From positions 1 through 11,366 of the forward strand of contig JACPSX010000059.1 in the NCBI GenBank assembly GCA_016193065.1: a stretch of 11,366 nt of DNA. The letters are read 5' to 3'. The position numbers and the translations under genes were made by a program. This stretch comes from Candidatus Tectimicrobiota bacterium (GTDB taxonomy: Bacteria > JACPSX01). Below the pieces are notes generated by a model. It was given only the letters and a program-made list of their open reading frames with translations, ran no database searches and was not told the origin of the DNA. This document shows, piece after piece, positions 1 to 6,952 of the stretch. Positions within the stretch are counted from its first letter, which is position 1. Every line of letters begins with the position of its first letter.

Positions 1-11
1 CGCCCTTCGAC

Positions 12-37
12 CGCGGGTACCCGCGAAGCGGGTGCGG
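12..37. repeat. Short GC-rich hairpin repeat, copy 1
   Basis: The arms GTACCCGC (17-24) and GCGGGTGC (28-35) pair around a GAA triloop, with one T-G wobble. Near-identical hairpins recur at 1775-1793 and 3428-3446, so this is a dispersed element and not a chance palindrome. This copy is intergenic. Its function is unknown; a REP-like or miniature mobile repeat is the simplest reading. Confidence 0.6.
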
Positions 38-86
38 TTTCCGGGTGAGGACGAACGGCTAAGTGATTGAATTTCTGGGTCTCCTT

Positions 87-147
87 GTCCGTTCGTGGTG
101 AGCCCTTCGACTTTGCTCAGGACAGGCCTGTCGAACCATGAACGGAC
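87..147. repeat. Imperfect inverted repeat, intergenic hairpin element
   Basis: The outer arms GTCCGTTCGTGGT (87-99) and ACCATGAACGGAC (135-147) are reverse complements apart from one G/T wobble. An inner pair, TTCGAC (106-111) and GTCGAA (130-135), continues the dyad. From memory, units of this kind are frequent between genes in environmental Deltaproteobacteria-like genomes; I could not verify copy number. It may act as a transcript end or as a non-autonomous mobile repeat. Confidence 0.6.
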
Positions 148-167
148 TTATGACACAGTCTCTGTGA

Positions 168-188
168 GGGAGAGGGTGGGGGTGAGGG
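168..188. repeat. Purine-rich 21-nt repeat, left of the hyuA-like gene
   Basis: The 21-nt G/A-rich tract is the reverse complement of 2438-2458 at 19 of 21 positions, the two differences being adjacent in the centre. The two copies sit just outside the start and end of the hydantoinase A gene in opposite orientation. This copy lies about 30 nt ahead of the start codon, so it is in or near the leader of that gene. Confidence 0.55.
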
Positions 189-207
189 TAGAGAGTTGGG
201 CCAGGAC

Positions 208-216
208 GGAGGAGGG
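208..216 (+). promoter_or_regulatory. Ribosome binding site deciding a GTG start
   Basis: GGAGGAGGG contains a full AGGAGG core (210-215) four bases before the GTG at 220. It lies inside any protein started at the in-frame TTG at 196, which has no comparable site. This, together with the family N-terminus, favours the GTG. Confidence 0.7.
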
Positions 217-219
217 CCC

Positions 220-2427
220 GTGAACACGGTGGACATTGACATCGGCGGGACGTTTACGGATTGCTTCGTCCAATTCCGGGGGCAGGTGATTGCCGAGAAA
301 GTGGAGACCACCCACTATGACCTGGCGGTCTGCTTCTTAAACGCCGTCAAGCAGGTAGTCGAGCGCCTGGGCTGCCCCTTGGCCGAATTCCTGGGCAGTG
401 TGGACACGATCCGCTATTCGACCACGGTGGCCATGAACAAGCTCATCGAGCGCTCGGGCCCGCCTCTGGGTCTGATCACCACGGCGGGGTTTGAGGATAC
501 GATTTTCATCGGCAAGGGCTCTTCCCAGTGGGCCGACGGCAGCACGGTTCGCGAGCAGAGGAATATCGCCCGCATTCGCAAGCCCGAGCCCTTGATTCCC
601 CGCCAGCGGGTGGTGGGGGTCATCGAGCGGGTGGATTCCATGGGCCGCGTCGTCGTCCCGTTGGATCTGGACGATGCCCGCCGGAAGCTACAGCACTTGG
701 TCGATCAGGGAGTGCAGGGTTTTGTAGTGAGCCTCCTGTGGTCCTTTGCGAATCCGTCCCACGAACGGGCCATAAAGCAGCTCATCCGGGAAGAATATCC
801 GGAGGCGTATCTGGGGAGCATGCCGGTCCTGCTGTCGAGCGAGGTGAAGCCCAGGGCCAACGAATATGAACGCACGATGACGGCCATCGTGGATGCCTAC
901 CTGCACCGGTCCATGAAAGACGAACTTTCCACAATCAACGCCGAGCTTATCGACGCCGGGTACAGCGGACCCTTGATGATGGTTCACAATACAGGGGGAA
1001 TGGCCGAGGTTTTCAAGACGGCAGCCATCGAGACCTACAACGGCGGCCCCGTGGCCGGCCTCATGGGGAGCCGGTACGTGGGCAGCCTCTACGGCTGGAA
1101 GAACGTCATTGCGGCGGACATGGGCGGGACCAGCTTCGACCTGGGGTTGGTGGTGGACGGGAGCACCCGCACCTACGATTACCGGCCGGTCATCGATCAC
1201 TGGGCGGTGCACGCCACCATGCTGGAAACCAAGTCCATCGGGGCCGGCGGCGGTTCCATCGCCTGGATCAACGAGCTTTTGGGCAAGCGCCTGGAAGTGG
1301 GGCCCCAGAGCGCCGGTTCCATGCCGGGGCCGGTGGCTTATGATCAGGGGGGAACCGAACCCACGGTGACCGACGCCGATGTGGTCCTGGGGTTCATCCA
1401 TCCGGACACCTTCCACGGCGGGAGAAAACGTCTGAACCGGCGCCGGGCCCGCAGCGCCATCCGGGATCGAATTGCGGAACCCCTGGGGATCGAGGTGGAA
1501 GAAGCCGCCACGCTGATCCGCCGCATCGTGGACGCCAAGATGGGCGACACGATCTACAAGGAGACGGCGCTGCGCGGCTACGACCCCAGGGAGTTTGTCC
1601 TCTTTGCCTTCGGCGGGGGCGGCCCCCTGCACGCCTGCGGCTTCGCCGAGCGCCTCGGCGTCAGGCGGATCGTCACCTTCCCCTATTCTCCCGTGTTTTG
1701 CGCCTTCGGGGCTTCGACGATGGACGTCATGCACGTCTACGAGAAGTCCCGCTATCTCCCCCTGATTGCGCGGCGCACCCGCAAGGCGGGTGCCCGGGCT
1801 TTCTTCGAGGACTACGATCTCTTCAACGGTGTGGTCCGCGAGCTGCAAGAAAAAGCCGGGCACGATGTGGCCGGGGAAGGATTCGCGCCCGAGCAGATCG
1901 TCTTCAGCCTGGAGCTGGACATGAAGTACGGGGGACAGTTGAACGTCAAGCGGGTGGCCTCGCCCCGCATGTTCCTGCACTCGGCAGAGGACGTGCAGGC
2001 TCTCTACGCCCAGTTCGAGCGCGAGTACTCGGAGGCCTACAGCCCTCTGTCGGTGTACCGGGAGAGCGGGGTCGAAATTGAGAATTTCATCTTGAAGGCC
2101 ACCGTTCCTCAGCCCCGGGTGGAGCTTCCCCGCTTCCGCCTGGTCGGAGAGGATCCGGACAAAGCCTTAACTGGAGAACGGGAGGTTCTTTGGGAATGGG
2201 GCCGGGGAGTTGAGAAGACGGCCATCTACTCTTGGGATCTGCTGGAGCCGGGAAACCGGATCGGGGGGCCGGCTATCATCGAAGCGGCTCATACCACCAT
2301 CGCGGTGCCTCGCGGGAAAGTTTACCATCTCGACGAGTACCGGCACGGGATCATCGATGATCTGGGCCAGGCGGTGGGTCGGGAGTCTCCGGAAGAGCGT
2401 GCGGCCGTCACAGCCCGGACTATCTAA
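220..2427 (+). CDS. hyuA: Hydantoinase A / acetone carboxylase beta-like subunit
   Basis: This 735-residue protein belongs to the hydantoinase/oxoprolinase A family and most resembles the beta subunit of acetone/acetophenone carboxylases. That subunit binds ATP through an actin-like fold and activates substrate for an ATP-dependent carboxylation in the cytoplasm. The N-terminal VDIDIGGTFTDCFV nucleotide-binding loop is at residues 4-17, DMGGTSF at 300-306, GAGGGS at 341-346 and FGGGGPLH at 464-471. The length is close to the roughly 720 residues usual for the family. The GTG start puts the first glycine loop where the family has it. The partner alpha-like gene downstream is broken and no gamma subunit gene is present, so the encoded protein probably lacks its normal complex here. 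Residues about 519-525 are encoded by a hairpin repeat. Hydantoinase or oxoprolinase activity cannot be excluded from sequence. Confidence 0.9.
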   Translation: MNTVDIDIGGTFTDCFVQFRGQVIAEKVETTHYDLAVCFLNAVKQVVERLGCPLAEFLGSVDTIRYSTTVAMNKLIERSGPPLGLITTAGFEDTIFIGKGSSQWADGSTVREQRNIARIRKPEPLIPRQRVVGVIERVDSMGRVVVPLDLDDARRKLQHLVDQGVQGFVVSLLWSFANPSHERAIKQLIREEYPEAYLGSMPVLLSSEVKPRANEYERTMTAIVDAYLHRSMKDELSTINAELIDAGYSGPLMMVHNTGGMAEVFKTAAIETYNGGPVAGLMGSRYVGSLYGWKNVIAADMGGTSFDLGLVVDGSTRTYDYRPVIDHWAVHATMLETKSIGAGGGSIAWINELLGKRLEVGPQSAGSMPGPVAYDQGGTEPTVTDADVVLGFIHPDTFHGGRKRLNRRRARSAIRDRIAEPLGIEVEEAATLIRRIVDAKMGDTIYKETALRGYDPREFVLFAFGGGGPLHACGFAERLGVRRIVTFPYSPVFCAFGASTMDVMHVYEKSRYLPLIARRTRKAGARAFFEDYDLFNGVVRELQEKAGHDVAGEGFAPEQIVFSLELDMKYGGQLNVKRVASPRMFLHSAEDVQALYAQFEREYSEAYSPLSVYRESGVEIENFILKATVPQPRVELPRFRLVGEDPDKALTGEREVLWEWGRGVEKTAIYSWDLLEPGNRIGGPAIIEAAHTTIAVPRGKVYHLDEYRHGIIDDLGQAVGRESPEERAAVTARTI
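1775..1793. repeat. Short GC-rich hairpin repeat, copy 2, inside hyuA-like gene
   Basis: GCACCCGC (1775-1782) and GCGGGTGC (1786-1793) form a perfect 8-bp stem around an AAG triloop. The arms match those of the copies at 12-37 and 3428-3446. It is read through in frame as part of RRTRKAGAR, in the segment after the last conserved glycine-rich motif, so it does not break the protein. Confidence 0.5.
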
Positions 2428-2437
2428 ATTTTACTTC

Positions 2438-2466
2438 CCCTCACCCTGACCCTCTCCCCTGAGGGG
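2438..2466. repeat. Pyrimidine-rich repeat plus CCCCT/AGGGG hairpin
   Basis: Positions 2438-2458 are the inverted counterpart of 168-188 (19 of 21 positions). They run directly into a small palindrome, CCCCT-G-AGGGG (2456-2466). It starts about 10 nt after the hydantoinase A stop codon, so it may act as the transcript end, although no T-tract follows. Confidence 0.5.
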
Positions 2467-2480
2467 CATAAGCGCTAACA

Positions 2481-2517
2481 TAACCCCCCTTTGAAAAAGG
2501 GGGGGCAGGGGGGATTT
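2481..2517. repeat. C6/G6 hairpin repeat at the 5' break of the hyuB-like pseudogene
   Basis: CCCCCCTTT (2484-2492) and AAAGGGGGG (2496-2504) form a 9-bp stem with a GAA loop. A second G-run and ATTTT (to 2517) follow. Read on the other strand this is the C-rich hairpin unit that I recall as common between genes in Deltaproteobacteria-like genomes. Its right edge touches the first codons still homologous to hydantoinase B, with a stop (2518-2520) at the join. That suggests it marks the truncation point. Confidence 0.6.
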
Positions 2518-2520
2518 TGA

Positions 2521-3880
2521 GAGGATCGAGAGATGTTGAGGTACAATTCGAATCTCAAAGATAAAGCGCGGGAGTTGCGCAAGCTGCAAGATCTCTTTCG
2601 CAGCCAGGGAAAAATGTTCGTCTTGCGTCTGTTCCGGGAGATGCTCCAGAAAGCCGAGGACGGGGCCCGCAACAAGATCCGCAGGTGGCGCGACGGCACC
2701 TACCGCAGCGTGTCCTTCATCGACACGGTGGGCCATACGGAAGCCCTCACGCGGGTTTCTCTGAAGCTTCGCTTTCCACGATCTCCCGCCCTGCATCGGC
2801 GCCTACGAGCCCCTCTATTTTCACATTCCTGAAGGAACCCTCCTGAACCCCGGTCCCGATGCGGCTGTGGCCAACGCCCCCCACATCGGCAGGCTGGTGG
2901 TGAACTCGGTTCACAGTGTTTTCGCGCGCCTGCTCTATGCGAGCGGGGAGTGCGACCAGTGCTCCGCTTCCCATGGCGGCTCGGGCTGTACGGTGGCTTT
3001 TTCGGGACCTAACCAGTGGGGGGCTGTCTCTTCGGATCTCATGGGCTTCAAGCAGAACCCGGAAGGGGCGGGAGCCCGTACGGATCTGGACGGGGTGGAC
3101 GCCTACGGTTTCTTCTGGGCCAACCAGGGCAGGGCTCCGGATGTGGAAGACTTCGAGAGCCGCTACACCTTCCTGCACCTGTCCCAGAAGTACCGGATCG
3201 ATAGTTGCGGCTTCGGCCGGCGCCGCGGCGGATCGGGGACTTATACCGCCTGGATGAACTATCACGTCCCCGAAATCAACGCCCTGACCCTCGGCAACTC
3301 CTCTCGGATCCCGGTGGGCGGCGGGCTGTTCGGGGGATATGCCGCCAACGTGGCGGGGAACCTCTTGCTGAGGGAAACGAGCGCCCTCGGCGGCGACCGC
3401 CGGGAGAGAGTCACCCGCAAGGCGCGGGTACCCACAAAGTGGGTGCGGCCCCGGGATCTGGAGTCTCTTCTGCGGGACAGGAACTTCGCCCGCCATTGCG
3501 AACTGCGACCGGCCCAGAATCCCCCCGTGGTTTTGGAAAGAGGGGATGTCATTGTGGGGATGAACACGGGAGGACACGGATACGGGGATGTTCTCGAGCG
3601 GAGTCCCGAAGATGTGCTGCAAGATTTTCAGTCGGATCTCATCTCCGCCCGCACCGTCGCTGACATCTACTGCGTCGTCGTTGATCCCCGTACCGGCCAG
3701 GTGGACTCCGCAGCCACCGAGGCCCGGCGCCACCAGGAAAGGGCCAAACGCCTGAAGCGAGGGGTGAGCTTCTCGGAGTTTGAAGAAGCCTGGAGCCGAA
3801 AGCGCCCGCCGGATTCCGCCCTGCGCTACTTCGGGCGCTGGCCCGACGGCGCCCCTCTGGGAGCGGTCCGGCGGGGTTGA
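2521..3880 (+). pseudogene. hyuB: Hydantoinase B / acetone carboxylase alpha-like, truncated and frameshifted
   Basis: This is a remnant of the large alpha-type subunit, normally near 770 residues. Two pieces are visible. Frame 1 runs from 2521 to about 2765 and gives the mid-protein segment DKARELRKLQDLFRSQGK, then DGTYRSVSFIDTVGHTEAL. Frame 2 resumes at about 2765 with FAFHDLPPCIGAYEP and continues to the stop at 3878. It includes HIPEGTLLNP, GVDAYGFFWANQGRAPDVED, SCGFGRRRGGSGT and GDVIVGMNTGGHGYGDVLER. The first roughly 250-300 residues of the family are absent; homology starts right after a hairpin repeat with an in-frame stop. About 40-50 residues between the two pieces are also missing, and the frame changes there. 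The GTG at 2867 and the ATG at 2533 could start shorter proteins, but neither would be a complete subunit. No gamma subunit follows. An assembly deletion is possible but would need two independent errors. Confidence 0.85.
3428..3446. repeat. Short GC-rich hairpin repeat, copy 3, inside hyuB-like pseudogene
   Basis: GTACCCAC (3428-3435) and GTGGGTGC (3439-3446) pair around an AAA triloop. Compared with copy 1 (12-37), a G-C pair next to the loop side is replaced by A-T in both arms, a compensating change that keeps the stem. The flanking bases also match copy 1 (GCGGGTACCC before, GTGCGG after). It is read in frame as ARVPTKWVRPR, which looks unlike the surrounding family sequence. Confidence 0.6.
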
Positions 3881-3992
3881 GGCAAAAACGCAGGCCAGCA
3901 GGCAGAAGCCCTCCAAAACTATAAATCGCCCTACGGGGCACACCCGGTCTCCAAAAACCTCCATCACTCAGCTCTCAATCCCCTCATCAAGG

Positions 3993-4021
3993 TTGCGATC
4001 CTGGCAAGGTTCGGTTATAAT
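3993..4021 (+). promoter_or_regulatory. Sigma70-type promoter for the DUF507-ABC operon
   Basis: TTGCGA (3993-3998, four of six to consensus) and a perfect TATAAT (4016-4021) are separated by 17 bp. This gives a start near 4028 and a leader of about 30 nt before the ATG at 4062. The interval 3881-4061 holds no gene that I can recognise, and this is its only clear signal. Confidence 0.65.
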
Positions 4022-4061
4022 TAAGCGCTATTTTATTTAAAGCCTGAGGATAAAAGGATCT

Positions 4062-4343
4062 ATGCGCTTGCGGAGGGAGATGATCGATTACCTGTCGGGG
4101 GTTCTCGCCAAGGATCTCGCGGAGAAGGGATTCGTCGAGATCGAGAGCAGCGAGGCGGAGCTCGCGGCCTTGATCGCGCGGGTGATTACGGAGGATCTGG
4201 CCGTTGAGGACAAGCTGGACGACGAGGTGAAAGAGATCCTGCGAGCCCACGAAAAGGAAATCGATCAGAAAAACATCAACTACGCGCAGATGTTCAACTT
4301 GATCAAGCGGAAGCTGGTACGCGAGCGGGGCCTCATCCTGTAA
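4062..4343 (+). CDS. DUF507 family protein, first of a tandem pair
   Basis: This 93-residue protein matches the DUF507 family by its MRLRRE start, the central VITEDL stretch and its usual length of about 90. The family has no established function. The sequence is highly charged and predicted mostly helical, with no signal peptide or membrane segment, so it should be cytoplasmic. AGGA at 4055-4058 lies very close to the ATG and GAGGA at 4046-4050 a little far, so the ribosome site is not textbook; the promoter just upstream still favours this start. Its stop is 8 nt before a second DUF507 gene, pointing to co-transcription and perhaps a shared complex. Confidence 0.85.
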   Translation: MRLRREMIDYLSGVLAKDLAEKGFVEIESSEAELAALIARVITEDLAVEDKLDDEVKEILRAHEKEIDQKNINYAQMFNLIKRKLVRERGLIL

Positions 4344-4351
4344 GGGGTACA

Positions 4352-4630
4352 ATGCGCCTGAGCCGCGAGAAGATCAATCATCTGTCCAAATTGCTCATCG
4401 GATCGATCCAGGGCCAGAAGAGGATTACCCTGACCCGGGAGGCCAACGATGTGCGCCTGCGGGTTGTCAAGGTGATCACCGACGAGCTGAAGATTGACGA
4501 CGTGATCGATGCCGAGGTGCGCCGCAGCCTTAATTCCTACTCGAAGAAGCCGGTGGAAGGGAGCCGTGAGTGGGACATCCTGTATCAGAAGCTTTACGAG
4601 TCCGAAATGAAAAAGCGCCGGGGCTTTTGA
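4352..4630 (+). CDS. DUF507 family protein, second of a tandem pair
   Basis: This 92-residue protein is a paralogue of the preceding gene: it starts MRLSREKI, has VRLRVVKVITDELKIDD in the middle and ends in a basic tail (KKRRGF). The function of DUF507 is unknown. AAGGGG just after the upstream stop serves as ribosome site 4-6 nt before the ATG, consistent with translational coupling. The two proteins have diverged well beyond the shared MRL-RE and VI--(D/E)L patterns, so they are probably not redundant; a heteromer is an inference. The ABC ATPase gene begins 13 nt after its stop. Confidence 0.85.
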   Translation: MRLSREKINHLSKLLIGSIQGQKRITLTREANDVRLRVVKVITDELKIDDVIDAEVRRSLNSYSKKPVEGSREWDILYQKLYESEMKKRRGF

Positions 4631-4643
4631 ACGGGGAGAAAAT

Positions 4644-5777
4644 GTGAATACGCTCGCGAGTGAGGCTGCGGTCCCGCAACCCTACCTTCAGGTCGAATCC
4701 CTGATCAAGAGATTCTCCGGCGAGGGGCACGATCTGGCGGCCGTGAACGGGATCTCGTTTGCCGTTCCCAAGGGGCGGCTCTTCACCCTGCTGGGTCCCA
4801 GCGGCTGCGGCAAGAGCACGACCCTGCGCTGCATTGCGGGTTTGGAAAAGCCGGAAGGCGGTTTCATCGCAGTCAGCGGTCAGATGCAGGTGAACACGGC
4901 GGAGAAGGTCTTCGTCCCGCCTCATAAGAGGGGCATCGGCATGGTCTTCCAATCCTATGCCATCTGGCCCCACATGACGGTGTACGAGAACGTGGCTTAC
5001 GCCTTGGAGGTGAAGCGGGTTCCCCGCGGCCAGGTGCGCGAGCGGGTGATGGAGGCCCTGGATCTGGTGGGCCTGGGAGGACTCGAGGACCGGCCGGCCC
5101 CGAAATTGAGCGGCGGACAGCAGCAGCGGGTGGCCCTGGCCCGAGCCATTGTCGGACGCCCGAACCTCCTGCTTTTCGATGAGCCTCTGAGCAACCTGGA
5201 TGCTAAGCTGAGAGAGCGCATGCGCCACGAGATCCGGGAACTCCAGCAGAGGCTGGAAATTACCACGGTTTATGTGACCCACGATCAAACGGAGGCTCTG
5301 GCCATCTCGGACACGATTGCCGTCATGGAGGGGGGAACGATCCTCTCCATGGGTTCTCCCAGAGAAATTTACGGAGAGCCCGGGAACCGCTTCGTGGCCG
5401 ACTTCGTGGGCCTGACCAACATCCTGCGCGGTCAAGCGGTCAGCAACTCCCTTCCCGACGGCACCGGCCGGGTGGATGTCTCCTTCGGCAAGGTGCGCTG
5501 CCGCTTCTTCGGGGAAATTTGGGAGGGGGATGAGGTCGACGTTCTCATACGCCCCGAGAACATCTCGGTATCGCACAGCGCCCCCGACGTCGTGGAAAAC
5601 GTGTGGCAAGCCACCGTGGATCAGGTAACCTTCCTGGGAGAGTGCCAGGATTGCAACGTCAAGGTTCAGGATCAAATTCTGCGGATTCGGGTGAATCCGG
5701 CTCTGGAGTTAAGGGTGGGACAGAAAGTGTACCTGGAAACCAACCCTCACCGGTGCTCCTCGATCCGCACACATTGA
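4644..5777 (+). CDS. ABC importer ATP-binding protein (Fe3+/polyamine class)
   Basis: This 377-residue cytoplasmic ATPase powers the importer encoded by the next two genes. Motifs in order are Walker A GPSGCGKST (51-59), Q-loop Q103, signature LSGGQ (155-159), Walker B LLLFDEP (175-181), D-loop SNLD (183-186) and switch His213. The C-terminal part from about residue 290 fits a TOBE domain, which with the length places it in the FbpC/PotA/UgpC class. The start is GTG; an ATG two bases upstream is followed at once by a stop in its own frame. GGGGAG at 4633-4638 is the ribosome site. The gene follows the DUF507 pair with only 13 nt between, so it shares their promoter. ATPase sequence alone does not tell the substrate. 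Confidence 0.93.
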   Translation: MNTLASEAAVPQPYLQVESLIKRFSGEGHDLAAVNGISFAVPKGRLFTLLGPSGCGKSTTLRCIAGLEKPEGGFIAVSGQMQVNTAEKVFVPPHKRGIGMVFQSYAIWPHMTVYENVAYALEVKRVPRGQVRERVMEALDLVGLGGLEDRPAPKLSGGQQQRVALARAIVGRPNLLLFDEPLSNLDAKLRERMRHEIRELQQRLEITTVYVTHDQTEALAISDTIAVMEGGTILSMGSPREIYGEPGNRFVADFVGLTNILRGQAVSNSLPDGTGRVDVSFGKVRCRFFGEIWEGDEVDVLIRPENISVSHSAPDVVENVWQATVDQVTFLGECQDCNVKVQDQILRIRVNPALELRVGQKVYLETNPHRCSSIRTH

Positions 5778-5799
5778 GATGCGGGGGGTCTACTCGGCG

Positions 5800-5813
5800 A
5801 CCCTGATCAGGGT
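5800..5813. promoter_or_regulatory. Perfect 14-bp palindrome between ATPase and binding-protein genes
   Basis: ACCCTGA and TCAGGGT meet with no spacer, followed by TGTTTTA. It lies 22 nt after the ATPase stop and about 13 nt before the ribosome site of the binding-protein gene. It could be an operator for a dimeric regulator. As RNA it could also form a small stem that sets the level of the downstream gene, whose product is usually needed in excess. It is too short in its loop to be a convincing terminator. Confidence 0.35.
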
Positions 5814-5840
5814 TGTTTTAACGAGAAGGAGGCTAGGGGG

Positions 5841-6881
5841 ATGTGCAAATCACGGATGGCAAGAATTCCTTTCGGCCCGTTGTTTCTCCTGGGGATTCTG
5901 GCGGCCGCCGCCGTTCTGGCCTTGAGCCGGCCGGCTGGGGCGCAGTCTCTGCTGGATGCCGCCAAGAAAGAGGGGAAGGTGGTCATCTATGGTTCTCTGG
6001 AATCGGGAATCATGGATGAAGTCGAGAAAGCCTTTACGAAGAAGTACGGCATTGGCATCGATTACTGGCGGGCCGCTTCCAACAAAGTTCTCGACCGGGT
6101 GCTCACGGAGAACCGCTCCGGGAGGCCTCTCTTCGACGTGGTGGTCACCAACCGGGGGCCCATGCTGTTCATGAAGAAGGAAAACGCCTTTGGCAAGTAC
6201 GTTTCCCCCGAGAGCGCCAACTTCCCCGAGGACGTGAGGGATCCGGACGGAGTCCTTTCCCCCATTTACCGGATGGTCATCGTGGGGATCCTCTATAACA
6301 CGAAGCTCGTAAAGCCCGGGGATGCCCCGAAGTCCCTCGATGATCTTCTGAGCCCCAAGTGGCACGGAAAATGGGTGATCCCCGACCCCTCCCGGCACTT
6401 CACGACGGGTGTCTGGGTGCGGAACCTGGAGGAGTTCTACGGCAAGGACTGGCTTGCGTTCGCGAAGAAGCTCGCGGACACCAAACCGGTTCTGGCTGAG
6501 TCGTTCATCCCGGCGGCCCAGAAGATCATTTCCGGGGAAGCCCTGGCCGGGATCACCTACGTGAAATACGTTCACATTTTCGGGAAGGAAGGGGCTCCTC
6601 TGGACTACGTGCGACTGCCCAAGATGCTGGCCGACGGGCACCACGTGGCCATCGCCGCCAAGGCGCCCCATGTGAATGCGGCCAAGCTCTTCATTGATTT
6701 TTTCATTTCCAGGGAGGGGATGGAGATCATGGCCAAGGAGGGGGAGTTCGTGACCGCCAAGGGGCTCTACCCGCCGATCAAGGACGCCGAGAAGATCAAG
6801 GCCATCGCCATGGATGAGCTCTCCGACGTCGAATACAAGAAGTGGGCGGCGGAGTTCCGGAAGATATTTGTCACCAAGTAG
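5841..6881 (+). CDS. ABC importer periplasmic substrate-binding protein
   Basis: This 346-residue protein resembles the Fe(3+)/thiamine/spermidine group of extracellular solute-binding proteins. It begins with a Sec signal peptide: basic MCKSRMAR, a hydrophobic core (about 11-28) and AGA before Q35 as likely cleavage site. The mature part opens with [17 protein letters not shown], the usual first strand, and ends with the helical [17 protein letters not shown] stretch. It delivers solute to the permease encoded next. AAGGAGG (5826-5832) is 8 nt before the ATG, a strong ribosome site that decides this start over Met6. The double tyrosine typical of classical ferric-binding proteins is not evident; the comparable stretch reads [10 protein letters not shown]. 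Iron is therefore not assured, and an organic anion or other small solute is equally possible. Confidence 0.9.
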   Translation: MCKSRMARIPFGPLFLLGILAAAAVLALSRPAGAQSLLDAAKKEGKVVIYGSLESGIMDEVEKAFTKKYGIGIDYWRAASNKVLDRVLTENRSGRPLFDVVVTNRGPMLFMKKENAFGKYVSPESANFPEDVRDPDGVLSPIYRMVIVGILYNTKLVKPGDAPKSLDDLLSPKWHGKWVIPDPSRHFTTGVWVRNLEEFYGKDWLAFAKKLADTKPVLAESFIPAAQKIISGEALAGITYVKYVHIFGKEGAPLDYVRLPKMLADGHHVAIAAKAPHVNAAKLFIDFFISREGMEIMAKEGEFVTAKGLYPPIKDAEKIKAIAMDELSDVEYKKWAAEFRKIFVTK

Positions 6882-6895
6882 GCAAATCAACTTCG

Positions 6896-6917
6896 CCCCC
6901 CCCTCCCTGCAGGGGGG
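6896..6917. promoter_or_regulatory. C-run/G-run hairpin in the binding-protein to permease gap
   Basis: Eight Cs (6896-6903) face six Gs (6912-6917), and an internal perfect palindrome CCCTGCAGGG (6905-6914) offers an alternative fold. It sits in the 71-nt gap after the binding-protein stop. Such intercistronic stems often protect the upstream message or lower downstream expression; that role is inference. No T-tract follows. Confidence 0.35.
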
Positions 6918-6952
6918 CCGTCTCATCCCGCGTTACAGGAAAGAGGATTCGG

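Noticed and set aside
196-219. TTG at 196 as start of the hyuA-like gene
   Set aside because: It would place the strong ribosome site inside the protein and add eight residues not seen in the family; GTG 220 fits both.
688-1980. Long open frame of 430 codons on the minus strand within the hyuA-like gene
   Set aside because: It is antisense to a well-supported family protein, its product is low-complexity in Gly, His, Pro and Val, and it has no recognisable motif; GC-rich genes produce such frames.
2867-3880. Intact hydantoinase B gene starting at GTG 2867
   Set aside because: Family homology continues upstream in the same frame to about 2765 without a start, and the preceding half is in another frame, so this is the tail of a broken gene.
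2747-3967. Minus-strand open frame of 406 codons over the hyuB-like remnant
   Set aside because: It mirrors the plus-strand coding sequence and has no family features or ribosome site of note.
2469-4030. Shared TAAGCGCTA at 2469-2477 and 4022-4030
   Set aside because: Nine bases in two places with no extended similarity; the second copy follows the promoter, but chance is the simplest explanation.
4530-5675. Minus-strand open frame of 381 codons over the ABC ATPase gene
   Set aside because: The plus strand carries all ATPase motifs in order; the antisense product is an artefact of base composition.
6842-6952. Longer permease with an in-frame start at 6842
   Set aside because: It would overlap the binding-protein gene by 40 nt and translate the C/G-run hairpin; ATG 6953 has its own ribosome site and a normal permease N-terminus.
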